Origin: an uncultured Veillonellaceae bacterium
Lineage (GTDB): Bacteria; Bacillota; Negativicutes; Selenomonadales; Selenomonadaceae
NCBI GenBank assembly: GCA_902773295.1
Contig: CACYDT010000124.1
Span: 1-32,464 of the forward strand
Reading direction: 5' to 3'
Length of the DNA: 32,464 nucleotides
Positions 6,550 to 14,452 of this stretch are shown in pieces. The notes beneath the pieces are model-generated. The model ran no database searches. It had not been told where the DNA came from and worked only from the letters and a program-made list of their open reading frames with translations. Both the position numbers and the translations under genes were made by a program. Positions within the stretch are counted from its first letter, which is position 1; every line of letters begins with the position of its first letter.

Positions 6550-9500
6550 TTATGCCTTGCCGGCAAGCTTCTTGTAGCCCGCAATGCGGTTCTCCGCATC
6601 CTTCTGGGTCTTCTCGAAGAGCGCATCCGCAGCCTCCGGGAAGTTGCGCTTGAGGGAGGAATAACGAACCTCGCCCTGCAGGAATTCCTGGAACTTGCTG
6701 AAGTCAGGCTCCTTGGAATCCAAGGTGAAGGGGTTCTTGTCCGTGCCGCGGAGCTGCGGGTTGTAGCGATAGTTCGCCCAGTAACCGCACTCAACAGCGA
6801 GCTTGCCTTCCAACTGGCTCTTGCCCATGCCCTTGCGGATGCCATGGTTGATGCAAGGCGCGTAAGCGATGATGAGAGACGGCCCCGGATAAGCCTCTGC
6901 CTCCGTGATGGCCTTGAGGAGCTGGTTATGGTCAGCACCCATATCCACCTGTGCCACATAGACATAGCCGTAGGTCATGGCCATCATGCCGAGATCCTTC
7001 TTCTTTGTCTTCTTGCCCGTTGCAGCAAACTGCGCGATAGCGGCTGCCGGAGTAGACTTGGAAGCCTGGCCGCCCGTATTGGAGTAGACCTCTGTATCAA
7101 AGACGAACACATTGACATCCTCGCCGGAAGCAAGAACGTGATCCACGCCGCCGTAGCCGATATCATAAGCCCAGCCGTCGCCGCCGAAGATCCACTGGGA
7201 GCGCTTCACGAAGAAGTCGCGATCCTCATAGATCTTATTCAGGAGCTCGTCACTGCCCTTTTCCTTCTCAAGAAGCTCCGTGAGCTTGTCGGCGCGTTCG
7301 CGGGTTCCTGCCCCAACCGTGAGGTTCTCCTTCCAATCCTTCATGGCTGCCTGGAGATCCGCGCTGCCCTTGCCTGCCTCAATGGCTGCCGCCACATCGT
7401 CGGCGAGGCGCTCACGCACGGCCTTCGTGCCCATGAACATGCCAAGACCGTACTCAGCATTGTCCTCGAAGAGGGAGTTCGCCCAAGCAGGGCCATGGCC
7501 GAGATGGTTCTTCGTATACGGCATGGCAGGAGCGCTGCCGCCCCAGATGGAGGAGCAGCCGGTAGCGTTCGCAATGAGCATGCGATCGCCGAAGAGCTGG
7601 GTGAGGAGCTTCGCATAAGGAGTCTCGCCGCAACCGGCGCAAGCGCCGGAGAACTCGAAGAGGGGCTGCTCGAACTGGCTGCCGAGCACGGTTTCCTTCT
7701 TCATGGGATTCTTCTTCGGAGCGACCTTCTTGGGATCCACACCATAATCGAAGTATGCCTGCTTTGCCTTCTGGGCATCGTCCAATGCCACCATCTCCAA
7801 AGCCTGCTTCGGGCAGACCTGAGCGCAGTTGCCACAGCCAAGGCAGTCCAGTGTGGACACGGCAATGGTGAGGTTCATTCCCTTGGCAGCCTTGGACTCG
7901 ATGAAACTCATGCCCTCCGGAGCTGCAGCCTTCTCCTCCGCCGTCGTGAGAATCGGACGGATAGCGGCATGCGGGCAGACGAAAGAGCACTGGTTGCAGC
8001 CGATGCACTTGTCAGACTGCCAAGAAGGAACATTGATGGCCGTACCGCGCTTCTCGTAAGCAGCGCCGCCAACGGGGAAGGTACCGTCCTCCATGTCCTT
8101 GATCTTGGAAACCGGGAGCTTCTCGCCTTCCTGGCGGTTCATGACATCCTGGATCTCGCTGATGAAGGCAGGAACTTCCTTTTTCTCCTCTGCCGCATCC
8201 TGAGCATTTGCCCAATCCGCGGGAACCTCCACCTTGTGGAGCATCTCGATGCCCTTGTCAATGGCACCATTGTTCATGTCGACAATGTTCTGCCCCTTCT
8301 TGCCATAGGAAGTGACCACGGCATCCTTGAGATACTTGACTGCATCCTCCAAAGGAATGATGGCCGCCAGCTTGAAGAAGGCAGACTGCATGACCATGTT
8401 GAAGCGGCCGCCGAGACCGAGCTCCTTTGCGATTTCCACGGCATTGACCGTATAGAACTCGATATTGTTGCTTGCGATATAACGCTTCATGGAAGCGGGA
8501 AGGTGCTTCGTGAGTTCCTCGTCCGTCCATACCGTGTTCAGGAGGAACTTGCCGCCCTTCTTGAGCCCTGCCAGCAGATCATACTTATACACATAAGACT
8601 GCTGGGAGCAGGAGATGAAGTCTGCCTTGTTGATGAGATAGGGGCTCGTGATGGGCTGCTTGCCAAAACGCAGATGGCTCATAGTGATGCCGCCGGACTT
8701 CTTGGAATCATAAGCAAAGTATGCCTGCGCATACATATCCGTCTTGTCGCCGATGATCTTGATGGCGCTCTTGTTGGCACCGACCGTGCCGTCGGAACCG
8801 AGACCCCAGAACTTGCAGGCCGTGGTCCCTTCCGGAGTGAGATCCACATCCTCTGCATAGGGAGCAAGGGAGAGATTCGTCACATCGTCCTCGATACCGA
8901 TGGTGAAGCTGTCCTTCGGGGCATCCTTCTTGAGTTCCTCGAACACCGCCAAGAGCTGATCCGGAGTCGTATCCTTGCCGCCAAGGCCATAACGTCCTCC
9001 TACGATCACCGGGTTCATGTCGGAGCTGTAGAATGCAGCCTTGACATCCAGATACAGCGGCTCGCCAAGGGAGCCTGGCTCCTTCGTGCGATCGAGAACC
9101 GCCACCTTCTTGATGGTCTTCGGCAGATACTTGAAGAAGTGCTCCAGGGAGAACGGACGATAGAGATGCACGGACAGGAGGCCGACCTTCTCGCCCTTGC
9201 CATTCAGGTAATCCACCGCTTCCTGCACGGCCTGGCAGACAGAACCCATGGCGATGATGACCCTCTCGGCATCCTTTGCGCCGTAGTAATCGAAAAGATG
9301 ATGCTCGCGGCCGGTAATCTTCGCCATCTGAGCCATGGCCTCTTCCACAAGCTGCGGCAACTTTTTGTAATAATTGTTCGAAACCTCGCGGGACTGGAAA
9401 TAGATATCCGGGTTCTGTGCCGTTCCGCGGATAACGGGATGATCCGGGTTCAAGGCACGGCGACGGAACTCCTTCACAGCCTCCCAATCCAGAATCTTGC

Positions 9501-10074
9501 TGAGATCTGCATAATCTACCATCTCAATCTTCTGGATTTCGTGGGAAGTGCGGAAACCATCGAAGAAATTGATGAAGGGAACGCGACCCTTGATAGCAAC
9601 GAGATGTGCAACAGCTGCGAGATCCATGACCTCCTGCACACTGGCTTCGCAGAGCATGGCGCAACCGCACTGGCGGGCTGCCATGACATCCTGGTGATCG
9701 CCGAAAATGTTCAGGTTGTTCGTTGCCAATGCACGCGCACTGACGTGGAAAACGCCCGGCAGGAGCTCGCCCGCAACCTTGTAGAGGTTCGGGATCATCA
9801 GCAGGAAACCCTGGGATGCCGTATACGTCGTGGTCAGCGCACCTGCCTGCAGCGAACCATGCACCGCACCGGCAGCGCCAGCCTCCGACTGAAGCTCGGC
9901 AAGACGCACCTTCTGCCCGAAGAGGTTCTTCGTCCCCTTGGCTGCCATTTCATCCACATGCTCAGCCATTGGAGAAGACGGAGTAATCGGATAGATTGCC
10001 GCCACATCCGTGAATGCATAGGAGATATACGCCGCAGCAGTATTGCCATCCATCGTTTTCATCTTTTTGCTCAT
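6550..10074 (-). CDS. nifJ: Pyruvate:ferredoxin (flavodoxin) oxidoreductase
   Basis: 1174 residues, the full length of single-chain homodimeric PFORs. It oxidises pyruvate with CoA to acetyl-CoA and CO2 and reduces ferredoxin or flavodoxin, in the cytoplasm. The N-terminus carries the pyruvate/TPP domain I signature AIYPITPSSPMAEHVDE. Two ferredoxin-type 4Fe-4S motifs are at about 689 (CIGCNQCSFVCP) and 743 (CLGCGNCAQVCP). The extra cluster ligands begin at CAGCGE (about 814), and the TPP/Mg site GDGWAYDIGYGG is at about 965, followed by DTEVYSNTGGQASKSTP. No domain is missing. Its own ribosome site (GAGGGGAG) is 11 bases from the ATG, rather far, and a 22-codon leader ORF ends on the start codon. 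It has its own promoter and terminator. A flavodiiron protein is encoded divergently upstream, suiting an anaerobe protecting this oxygen-labile enzyme. Confidence 0.97.
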   Translation of the reverse strand: MSKKMKTMDGNTAAAYISYAFTDVAAIYPITPSSPMAEHVDEMAAKGTKNLFGQKVRLAELQSEAGAAGAVHGSLQAGALTTTYTASQGFLLMIPNLYKVAGELLPGVFHVSARALATNNLNIFGDHQDVMAARQCGCAMLCEASVQEVMDLAAVAHLVAIKGRVPFINFFDGFRTSHEIQKIEMVDYADLSKILDWEAVKEFRRRALNPDHPVIRGTAQNPDIYFQSREVSNNYYKKLPQLVEEAMAQMAKITGREHHLFDYYGAKDAERVIIAMGSVCQAVQEAVDYLNGKGEKVGLLSVHLYRPFSLEHFFKYLPKTIKKVAVLDRTKEPGSLGEPLYLDVKAAFYSSDMNPVIVGGRYGLGGKDTTPDQLLAVFEELKKDAPKDSFTIGIEDDVTNLSLAPYAEDVDLTPEGTTACKFWGLGSDGTVGANKSAIKIIGDKTDMYAQAYFAYDSKKSGGITMSHLRFGKQPITSPYLINKADFISCSQQSYVYKYDLLAGLKKGGKFLLNTVWTDEELTKHLPASMKRYIASNNIEFYTVNAVEIAKELGLGGRFNMVMQSAFFKLAAIIPLEDAVKYLKDAVVTSYGKKGQNIVDMNNGAIDKGIEMLHKVEVPADWANAQDAAEEKKEVPAFISEIQDVMNRQEGEKLPVSKIKDMEDGTFPVGGAAYEKRGTAINVPSWQSDKCIGCNQCSFVCPHAAIRPILTTAEEKAAAPEGMSFIESKAAKGMNLTIAVSTLDCLGCGNCAQVCPKQALEMVALDDAQKAKQAYFDYGVDPKKVAPKKNPMKKETVLGSQFEQPLFEFSGACAGCGETPYAKLLTQLFGDRMLIANATGCSSIWGGSAPAMPYTKNHLGHGPAWANSLFEDNAEYGLGMFMGTKAVRERLADDVAAAIEAGKGSADLQAAMKDWKENLTVGAGTRERADKLTELLEKEKGSDELLNKIYEDRDFFVKRSQWIFGGDGWAYDIGYGGVDHVLASGEDVNVFVFDTEVYSNTGGQASKSTPAAAIAQFAATGKKTKKKDLGMMAMTYGYVYVAQVDMGADHNQLLKAITEAEAYPGPSLIIAYAPCINHGIRKGMGKSQLEGKLAVECGYWANYRYNPQLRGTDKNPFTLDSKEPDFSKFQEFLQGEVRYSSLKRNFPEAADALFEKTQKDAENRIAGYKKLAGKA

Positions 10075-10139
10075 GTTTTGAATTGCTCCCCTCTAAAAAA
10101 CATAATACTGGCAAATCGGTATGGATGAGGAATCCACAT
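10071..10139 (-). CDS. Putative 22-residue leader ORF coupled to nifJ
   Basis: In the nifJ leader, an ATG at 10139 follows GGGAGGGGAG closely. It opens a 22-codon frame starting MWIPHPYRFA and ending EQFKT, whose TGA overlaps the nifJ ATG as ATGA (10071-10074). This is a classic translational-coupling geometry. The ribosome site of nifJ lies inside this small frame. No protein evidence can be given; the frame could be chance, but the strong ribosome site and exact overlap argue for it. Confidence 0.45.
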   Translation of the reverse strand: MWIPHPYRFASIMFFRGEQFKT

Positions 10140-10231
10140 GCTCCCCTCCCGTCAAGGTTGTGTATTCTTTCAATAAGCTGCATAAATATACAGCCCATCC
10201 TCACCCGATACCACTTTCTTGCATTGCGTAT

Positions 10232-10260
10232 ATTATACCGCAGAAAATCGCACTTGTAAA
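10232..10260 (-). promoter_or_regulatory. nifJ: Strong sigma70-type promoter of nifJ
   Basis: On the minus strand, -35 TTTACA (10255-10260) and a perfect -10 TATAAT (10232-10237) are spaced by 17 bases. The -35 is overlapped by a small dyad, CTTGT-AA-ACAAG (10253-10264). The predicted start near 10225 leaves an untranslated leader of about 150 bases before nifJ, unusually long for a metabolic gene. Confidence 0.75.
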
Positions 10261-10300
10261 CAAGAAAGATATGCTTCTCACAGAATAAATCACGCACGAT

Positions 10301-10322
10301 TTTTCACATGTTTCCGTGAAAA
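10301..10322. promoter_or_regulatory. Dyad in the nifJ upstream region
   Basis: TTTTCAC at 10301-10307 and GTGAAAA at 10316-10322 form a perfect 7-bp inverted repeat with 8 bases between, about 40 bases upstream of the nifJ -35. It resembles a regulator binding site but does not fit the CRP, FNR or Rex consensus well. The rest of the 10075-10475 stretch holds only the nifJ promoter, its leader ORF and this dyad. Confidence 0.3.
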
Positions 10323-10475
10323 TATTCACCTTCCTTGCACGACATTGCTTGCCGCAAATTCCTCTCCTGTATACAAAAGAATTTTTATAAAATCCAAGCA
10401 AAACTGATATTTCGCCCAACGACATTCTTATTTCTTCTTGTTCTTTTCTTGAAGCAACAACGAGCATGGTTTCGT

Positions 10476-10504
10476 TTGAAAAGTCTTCCTGCATTTGCTA
10501 CAAT
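10476..10504 (+). promoter_or_regulatory. Promoter of the 86-residue gene
   Basis: -35 TTGAAA (10476-10481), 17-base spacer, -10 TACAAT (10499-10504), about 20 bases before a good ribosome site (AAAAGGAG). Confidence 0.65.
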
Positions 10505-10538
10505 AAGGAAAAGCAAAAAAGAAAAGGAGCTGTTCCCG

Positions 10539-10799
10539 ATGACCATACACGGCGCAGTCATCCTGCACAACGGCGTGACATTTGCCATCATATCCGTCAA
10601 GCAATCCGTGACGCAGTACACCGCCCGTATTGTGCAGGTACGCCAGGAGCTTTCCCAATTCTTCCCGAACATGCCCATTATCCTCATGTCAATGGACAAC
10701 AGCGGCACACCGCATTTTTATGGTCGCCGCGACATCGTGGAGTTCCTGAAGAGCATACGCCTGGATCAAATCCCCTGGAAGGAATATCACCTTTATTGA
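10539..10799 (+). CDS. Small unknown protein between nifJ and the flavodiiron gene
   Basis: 86 residues from ATG 10539, with AAAAGGAG about 9 bases before it. The upstream in-frame extension to 10335 has no ribosome site and includes the promoter. The sequence begins MTIHGAVILHNGVTFAIISV, then a helix (TQYTARIVQVRQELSQFFP), then strand IILMSMDNSGTPHFYGR, then a helix IVEFLKSIRLDQI: an alpha/beta pattern without membrane segments or Cys. I do not recognise the family. It has its own promoter and sits just before a flavodiiron protein with a separate promoter. Confidence 0.7.
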   Translation: MTIHGAVILHNGVTFAIISVKQSVTQYTARIVQVRQELSQFFPNMPIILMSMDNSGTPHFYGRRDIVEFLKSIRLDQIPWKEYHLY

Positions 10800-10825
10800 T
10801 TGATACTTTTTGAATATTTATACAT

Positions 10826-10854
10826 TTGAAAAAAGAAAAAAAACATGATATATT
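10826..10854 (+). promoter_or_regulatory. Promoter of the flavodiiron gene
   Basis: -35 TTGAAA (10826-10831), a 17-base A-rich spacer and -10 TATATT (10849-10854). The transcript would start near 10860, leaving about 28 bases before the ATG at 10889. Confidence 0.65.
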
Positions 10855-10888
10855 TATGCTATCTCTATTTTCGAAAGGCGGTATGCAT

Positions 10889-12049
10889 ATGAAAGCCATT
10901 GAATTCAAGAAGGATATCTACTGGGTCGGCACCATCGACTGGTCCCTCCGCAGTTTTCACGGCTACCAGACAGGACGCGGAGCAACGTACAACGCCTACC
11001 TCATCCTGGACGACAAGATTACCCTCATCGATACGACGAAAAAGGGATTCGAGCCGGAACTTCTGGAGCGCATCTCCTCGGTCATCGATCCCGCAAAAAT
11101 CGACTATATCGTATCGAGCCATGTGGAGCCAGACCACTCCGGCGGCATCCCCTTCATGGCCCGGCACTGCCCGAACGCAGCCATCATCACGAGCCTTCCG
11201 AACGGGCTCAAGGGACTCAAAGGGCACTACGGCGATCTCAATTACCAAGGTGTCAAGGCAGGGGATTCCCTTTCCATCGGCAAGCGCACCCTGCAGTTCG
11301 TCACGACCCCCATGCTCCATTGGCCCGACAGCATGGTGACCTATTGCCCTGAGGAAAAGATCCTCTTCTCCAACGACGCTTTCGGGCAGCATTTCGCCTC
11401 CACGGGGCGTTTCGATGACGAGAATGACCTCCCCACCGTGCTCTGGGAGGCAAAGAAATATTATGCCAACATCCTCATGCTTTACGGGAAGCAGGCCCAG
11501 ACGGCTCTTTCCGCCCTCGGCGGCCTCGACATTGAAATGATTGCCACAGGGCACGGCGTCAGCTGGCGTTCCCACATCCCCGACATTCTGGCATGCTACA
11601 AAAAGTGGAGCAACTATGAAGTCGAGGACCGGGCAGTCGTTGTATTCGACAGCATGTGGCATTCCACGGAACTCATGGCAGGAGCCATCGTGGAAGCCTT
11701 CCGTGAGAAGGGAATCCCTGCCGCTTACTATGACCTCAAAGCCAATGAGCTTTCCGATATCATGACGGACATCCTCACCAGCAAGTATCTCGCCGTAGGC
11801 TCCCCCACCATCAACAACCAGATGATGCCCACGGTCGCTGCCTTCCTCTGCTATCTCAAAGGACTTGCCCCCAAGAACCACCTGGCCTTTGCTTTCGGCT
11901 CCTACGGCTGGGGCGGCCAGAGCATCGGGCTTGTAGAGGACGAGCTGAAAGCTGCCGGATGCGAGATTTGCCTTGACAAGATCCGTGTGGCAAATGTCCC
12001 CACGAAGGAAGCCCTGAAGGAAATCACGGAAAAAATCAAAGCCATGTAA
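10889..12049 (+). CDS. Class A flavodiiron protein (FprA-type O2/NO reductase)
   Basis: 386 residues. The start at 10889 is 7 bases from GAAAGGCGG; an ATG six bases earlier is too close, and longer in-frame starts lie in the promoter. Residues 1-245 are a metallo-beta-lactamase-like diiron domain with HVEPDH (His78, Glu80, Asp82, His83) and later ligands in MLHWPDSM, SNDAFGQH and ATGHGVSW. Residues 250-386 are a flavodoxin domain (VVVFDSMWHSTELMA, then AVGSPTINNQMMP and FGSYGWGG), so the cofactors are FMN plus two irons. No rubredoxin or flavin-reductase domain is fused, so electrons must come from a separate carrier. Such proteins reduce O2 to water or NO to N2O in anaerobes. It is transcribed away from nifJ, whose product needs this protection. 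Confidence 0.95.
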   Translation: MKAIEFKKDIYWVGTIDWSLRSFHGYQTGRGATYNAYLILDDKITLIDTTKKGFEPELLERISSVIDPAKIDYIVSSHVEPDHSGGIPFMARHCPNAAIITSLPNGLKGLKGHYGDLNYQGVKAGDSLSIGKRTLQFVTTPMLHWPDSMVTYCPEEKILFSNDAFGQHFASTGRFDDENDLPTVLWEAKKYYANILMLYGKQAQTALSALGGLDIEMIATGHGVSWRSHIPDILACYKKWSNYEVEDRAVVVFDSMWHSTELMAGAIVEAFREKGIPAAYYDLKANELSDIMTDILTSKYLAVGSPTINNQMMPTVAAFLCYLKGLAPKNHLAFAFGSYGWGGQSIGLVEDELKAAGCEICLDKIRVANVPTKEALKEITEKIKAM

Positions 12050-12052
12050 GAG

Positions 12053-12105
12053 AAAAAAAAGAAACCGTTGCCCCATGCAAATGCATGAGGCAACGGTTCT
12101 TTATT
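12053..12105. terminator. Bidirectional intrinsic terminator
   Basis: AACCGTTGCC (12063-12072) pairs with GGCAACGGTT (12089-12098), and the stem continues past one mismatch through CATGCA/TGCATG. The eight-A run at 12053-12060 gives a T tract on the minus strand, ending the gene at 12101-12511. The plus side has a looser TTCTTTATTTC tail for the flavodiiron gene. Confidence 0.88.
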
Positions 12106-12511
12106 TCACCAAGGTAAATCGCCGAACGATAAAATCTTCCCCATCGGGCAAGGAGCGTTCCTTTGCAGCAGCCTCCACCTGCGGCAAAGGAACAGCTTTG
12201 AGCGTAACTGTCCGGATATGATGTGATCCAAGAAGGATGTCCATCATATTGACTTTTCTCAAATAATCCTTTAGATACCCTTTTTTCCTGGCCCATTGGA
12301 TCTTCATCTTCAGAAGATTCCCGGCCTCCTTCTGTATTTCCTGAAAATTCCCCGCATCTGGCTCTTTCTCCATGACCGTAGCAAGACCGATCCGTGCAAG
12401 ATATTCACGAAGTTCTCCTCGAAAATATGCCCATTTCATGCGTTTATATAAACGCTTTAATGCTTGCTCGATCACAGCATCCAAACGCTCATCGAAACGC
12501 GCCCTCTTCAC
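12101..12511 (-). CDS. Basic protein of unknown function
   Basis: 136 residues from GTG 12511, preceded at 7 bases by AAGAAGGGAGGG. A longer GTG-initiated frame to 12592 would add a CxxC-containing N-terminus (NICPACENGL) but would start about 7 bases after the predicted transcript start with no ribosome site. The protein is Lys/Arg-rich and helical: RFDERLDAVIEQALKRLYKR, then MKIQWARKKGYLKDYLRKV, ending in a strand-like IRTVTLKAVPLP segment and FIVRRFTLVK. No signal peptide or membrane segment is visible. I do not recognise it; nucleic-acid or phosphate-polymer binding would fit the charge but is a guess. It lies just downstream of the polysaccharide cluster with its own promoter. Confidence 0.6.
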   Translation of the reverse strand: MKRARFDERLDAVIEQALKRLYKRMKWAYFRGELREYLARIGLATVMEKEPDAGNFQEIQKEAGNLLKMKIQWARKKGYLKDYLRKVNMMDILLGSHHIRTVTLKAVPLPQVEAAAKERSLPDGEDFIVRRFTLVK

Positions 12512-12605
12512 CAATGACCCTCCCTTCTTCCATTCCAAGCCATTTTCACAGGCAGGGCATATATTCCTCCAATCCCTCCCTTCAAGAAACACCTTATCAT
12601 TTTAT

Positions 12606-12614
12606 ATTATAGCA
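12606..12614 (-). promoter_or_regulatory. Extended -10 promoter of the basic-protein gene
   Basis: The minus strand reads TGCTATAAT (TGn plus a perfect -10) with a poor A/T-rich -35. Transcription would start near 12599. The leader to GTG 12511 includes a second strong ribosome site (TTGGAGGAATAT) before a 4-codon frame MPCL-stop. Confidence 0.55.
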
Positions 12615-12661
12615 AAGAAAATGCAAAAAATAAATAGGATGCCCTAAAAAACTATTTTGCC

Positions 12662-14407
12662 TCAACGATTTTCTTTCGGCATCCTCATCATCTGAGAGTA
12701 TCCATCTTTCAGGTAATCGCCAAGGAGCGCCGTCTTGAACTTCCTGGGATCCCCATCGGGAAGCTGGTCATTGGCTGTCAGCAGGATATCCAGTGCCCTT
12801 GCCGTCTTGGTAGCCGTCCTGCTCATGTGCATGATGACAATGGCTCCCTTCCGCACGGTTCCATCCTTCTTGTGGACAATGTGATCCATGATCCCCACAA
12901 GGGACTGCATGGATACTGCCCCATAGTCCTCTGTACTGCCATAGCCGTTGATGATATAGGTGTACCCGGCATCCAGTATCTCATAGCAGCCGGCACGGCT
13001 GATGGTCAATGTCGGCGGGCGCAGGAACCTCGTCAGGGCAGGGCGGCGTCCCCCGTCAATCATGATATCTCCCACCAGCTCCGCCAGGATGCGATAAGCT
13101 GACCGCACATCCTCCCGATACTCGTCGATTGGCATGCCCAGGACCGGCTTTCCCCTCTCATCCTCAAGAACCATGGCCTTGTGGGCATTGGTGTGGCTCC
13201 CGATTTCATGGCCTTCCTCGGCAATGGCACGAAGGAGGTTCGGATTCTGATGCACGTTCAAGGTGATGATGAAGAAAGTTCCCTTCGCTTGGTGCTTCCG
13301 AAGCACATAGAGCAGTTTATTGATGGAGTCATCCTGCCCCCAATCGTCAAAAGTAAGAAAGACGGTATTGTCTTTCACGGTCTTCACAAGCCCCGTCTTG
13401 TCGAACTTATATATTTCCCCTCGTGAAAAACCGAGCACGTATTCATGGGAAGCGATATCTTCAGCACCAATGTAGCGATCAAAAAACAGCCGCAAAAAGT
13501 TCTTGTTCGTCACCTGACCGGAGCCGTATTCCGGTCTCAATTCCTCCGGCAAGGAGCCTATATCCACAGCTCTCTCCTCATAGAGCTTTTCCTTGTGATC
13601 AAGAACATCCTGCAGGGAAGATATCCTATAGGCGGAATCGTTGGCAGGATTCATCTCGGGGGTGTCATCCCCGGAACGATAAGCGATGTTATCAATCTTT
13701 TCCTTCTTAATCCTCATCAGAAGTTCGGCAGCCAGCTGATCGTTCTTATAGAAATCCGTGCGCATATGGACAATCTTCCCACGATTCAAAGACGTGACGA
13801 GCCTCCCGAAGATATCCGGCATGACTTCATCCGTGGAAGCAGCCTCCTTGTGCTTTGCTTGCACCACATCGAGTCCCTGTCCTGCAAGAAAGCATCCCTT
13901 GGCTTGCACAGCCTCCAGGATCGGTTGATCGTCCTCTGACTTGGTCATCTGACGCACGATATTCGTCGTTACACCATAGTGCTCCTGAAGCAAGGATTGG
14001 ATGCGCTCAATTTGGGCACAATAGGTTGCAAAATCACCATCCTTCACCGGAACCAGGCCAATCCCCAGATCCTGTCCATAAGAACGTATCAGGGATATAT
14101 TCCCTGCATTGCGACGAAGTTCCCTCTCCGTTACAAAAAAGGTGCCTCGCATCTGATTCTCCTGCATCTTCTCCAGAATGGCCCGAAGAGGCGCTTCCTT
14201 GGAAAAACCGCCAAAAGAAAACAGGACCGCCTGCTCCGTGGATGGAACAAAGAGATGTCTCTCCGCCAGTTTTCCGCCATTCATGGAACGAAGCTGCCCA
14301 TAGTCTGAAGCAGCCAGAACGGAAGCGTCCCCTTGCCAGAGCTGAAGGGCCAACAAGCTGCCGATGAGAGCAGCCCCTGTCCGTTTCCAGTTTCCTTTCC
14401 CCATCAT
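12662..14407 (-). CDS. Exported two-domain NodB polysaccharide deacetylase (copy 1)
   Basis: 581 residues. The ATG follows AGGAG by about 6 bases. A signal-type N-terminus has a hydrophobic stretch (GAALIGSLLALQLWQ). Residues about 58-245 form a degenerate NodB-like domain (VLFSFGGFSKEAPLRAILEK, GTFFVTEREL) that lacks the Asp and His ligands. Residues about 347-570 are a complete carbohydrate esterase 4 domain: TFDDW (Asp354, Asp355), SHTNAH (His405, His409), RFLRPP (460-465) and IVIMHMS (His527). It should remove N-acetyl (or O-acetyl) groups from a periplasmic or surface glycan with a divalent metal. It follows barrel copy 1 by 45 bases. It is a close paralogue of the gene at 17038-18783, nearly collinear along its whole length. 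Confidence 0.92.
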   Translation of the reverse strand: MMGKGNWKRTGAALIGSLLALQLWQGDASVLAASDYGQLRSMNGGKLAERHLFVPSTEQAVLFSFGGFSKEAPLRAILEKMQENQMRGTFFVTERELRRNAGNISLIRSYGQDLGIGLVPVKDGDFATYCAQIERIQSLLQEHYGVTTNIVRQMTKSEDDQPILEAVQAKGCFLAGQGLDVVQAKHKEAASTDEVMPDIFGRLVTSLNRGKIVHMRTDFYKNDQLAAELLMRIKKEKIDNIAYRSGDDTPEMNPANDSAYRISSLQDVLDHKEKLYEERAVDIGSLPEELRPEYGSGQVTNKNFLRLFFDRYIGAEDIASHEYVLGFSRGEIYKFDKTGLVKTVKDNTVFLTFDDWGQDDSINKLLYVLRKHQAKGTFFIITLNVHQNPNLLRAIAEEGHEIGSHTNAHKAMVLEDERGKPVLGMPIDEYREDVRSAYRILAELVGDIMIDGGRRPALTRFLRPPTLTISRAGCYEILDAGYTYIINGYGSTEDYGAVSMQSLVGIMDHIVHKKDGTVRKGAIVIMHMSRTATKTARALDILLTANDQLPDGDPRKFKTALLGDYLKDGYSQMMRMPKENR

Positions 14408-14452
14408 CGTCTTCTCCTAACCAAAGTATCCATCTATGCCATCAGCAGGAAA

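Noticed and set aside
6844-10128. Very long open frame (about 1094 codons) on the plus strand opposite nifJ
   Set aside because: It mirrors the nifJ reading frame, has no recognisable domain, is rich in Leu/His/Arg/Ala as expected from the complement of a biased gene, and lacks a ribosome site.
10075-10225. A TPP-type riboswitch in the long nifJ leader (PFOR uses TPP)
   Set aside because: No THI-box core such as CUGAGA or ACCUGA is seen in the leader; a small ORF explains the sequence better.
10865-12076. Minus-strand frame opposite the flavodiiron gene
   Set aside because: The plus strand encodes a complete flavodiiron protein; the antisense translation has no motif.
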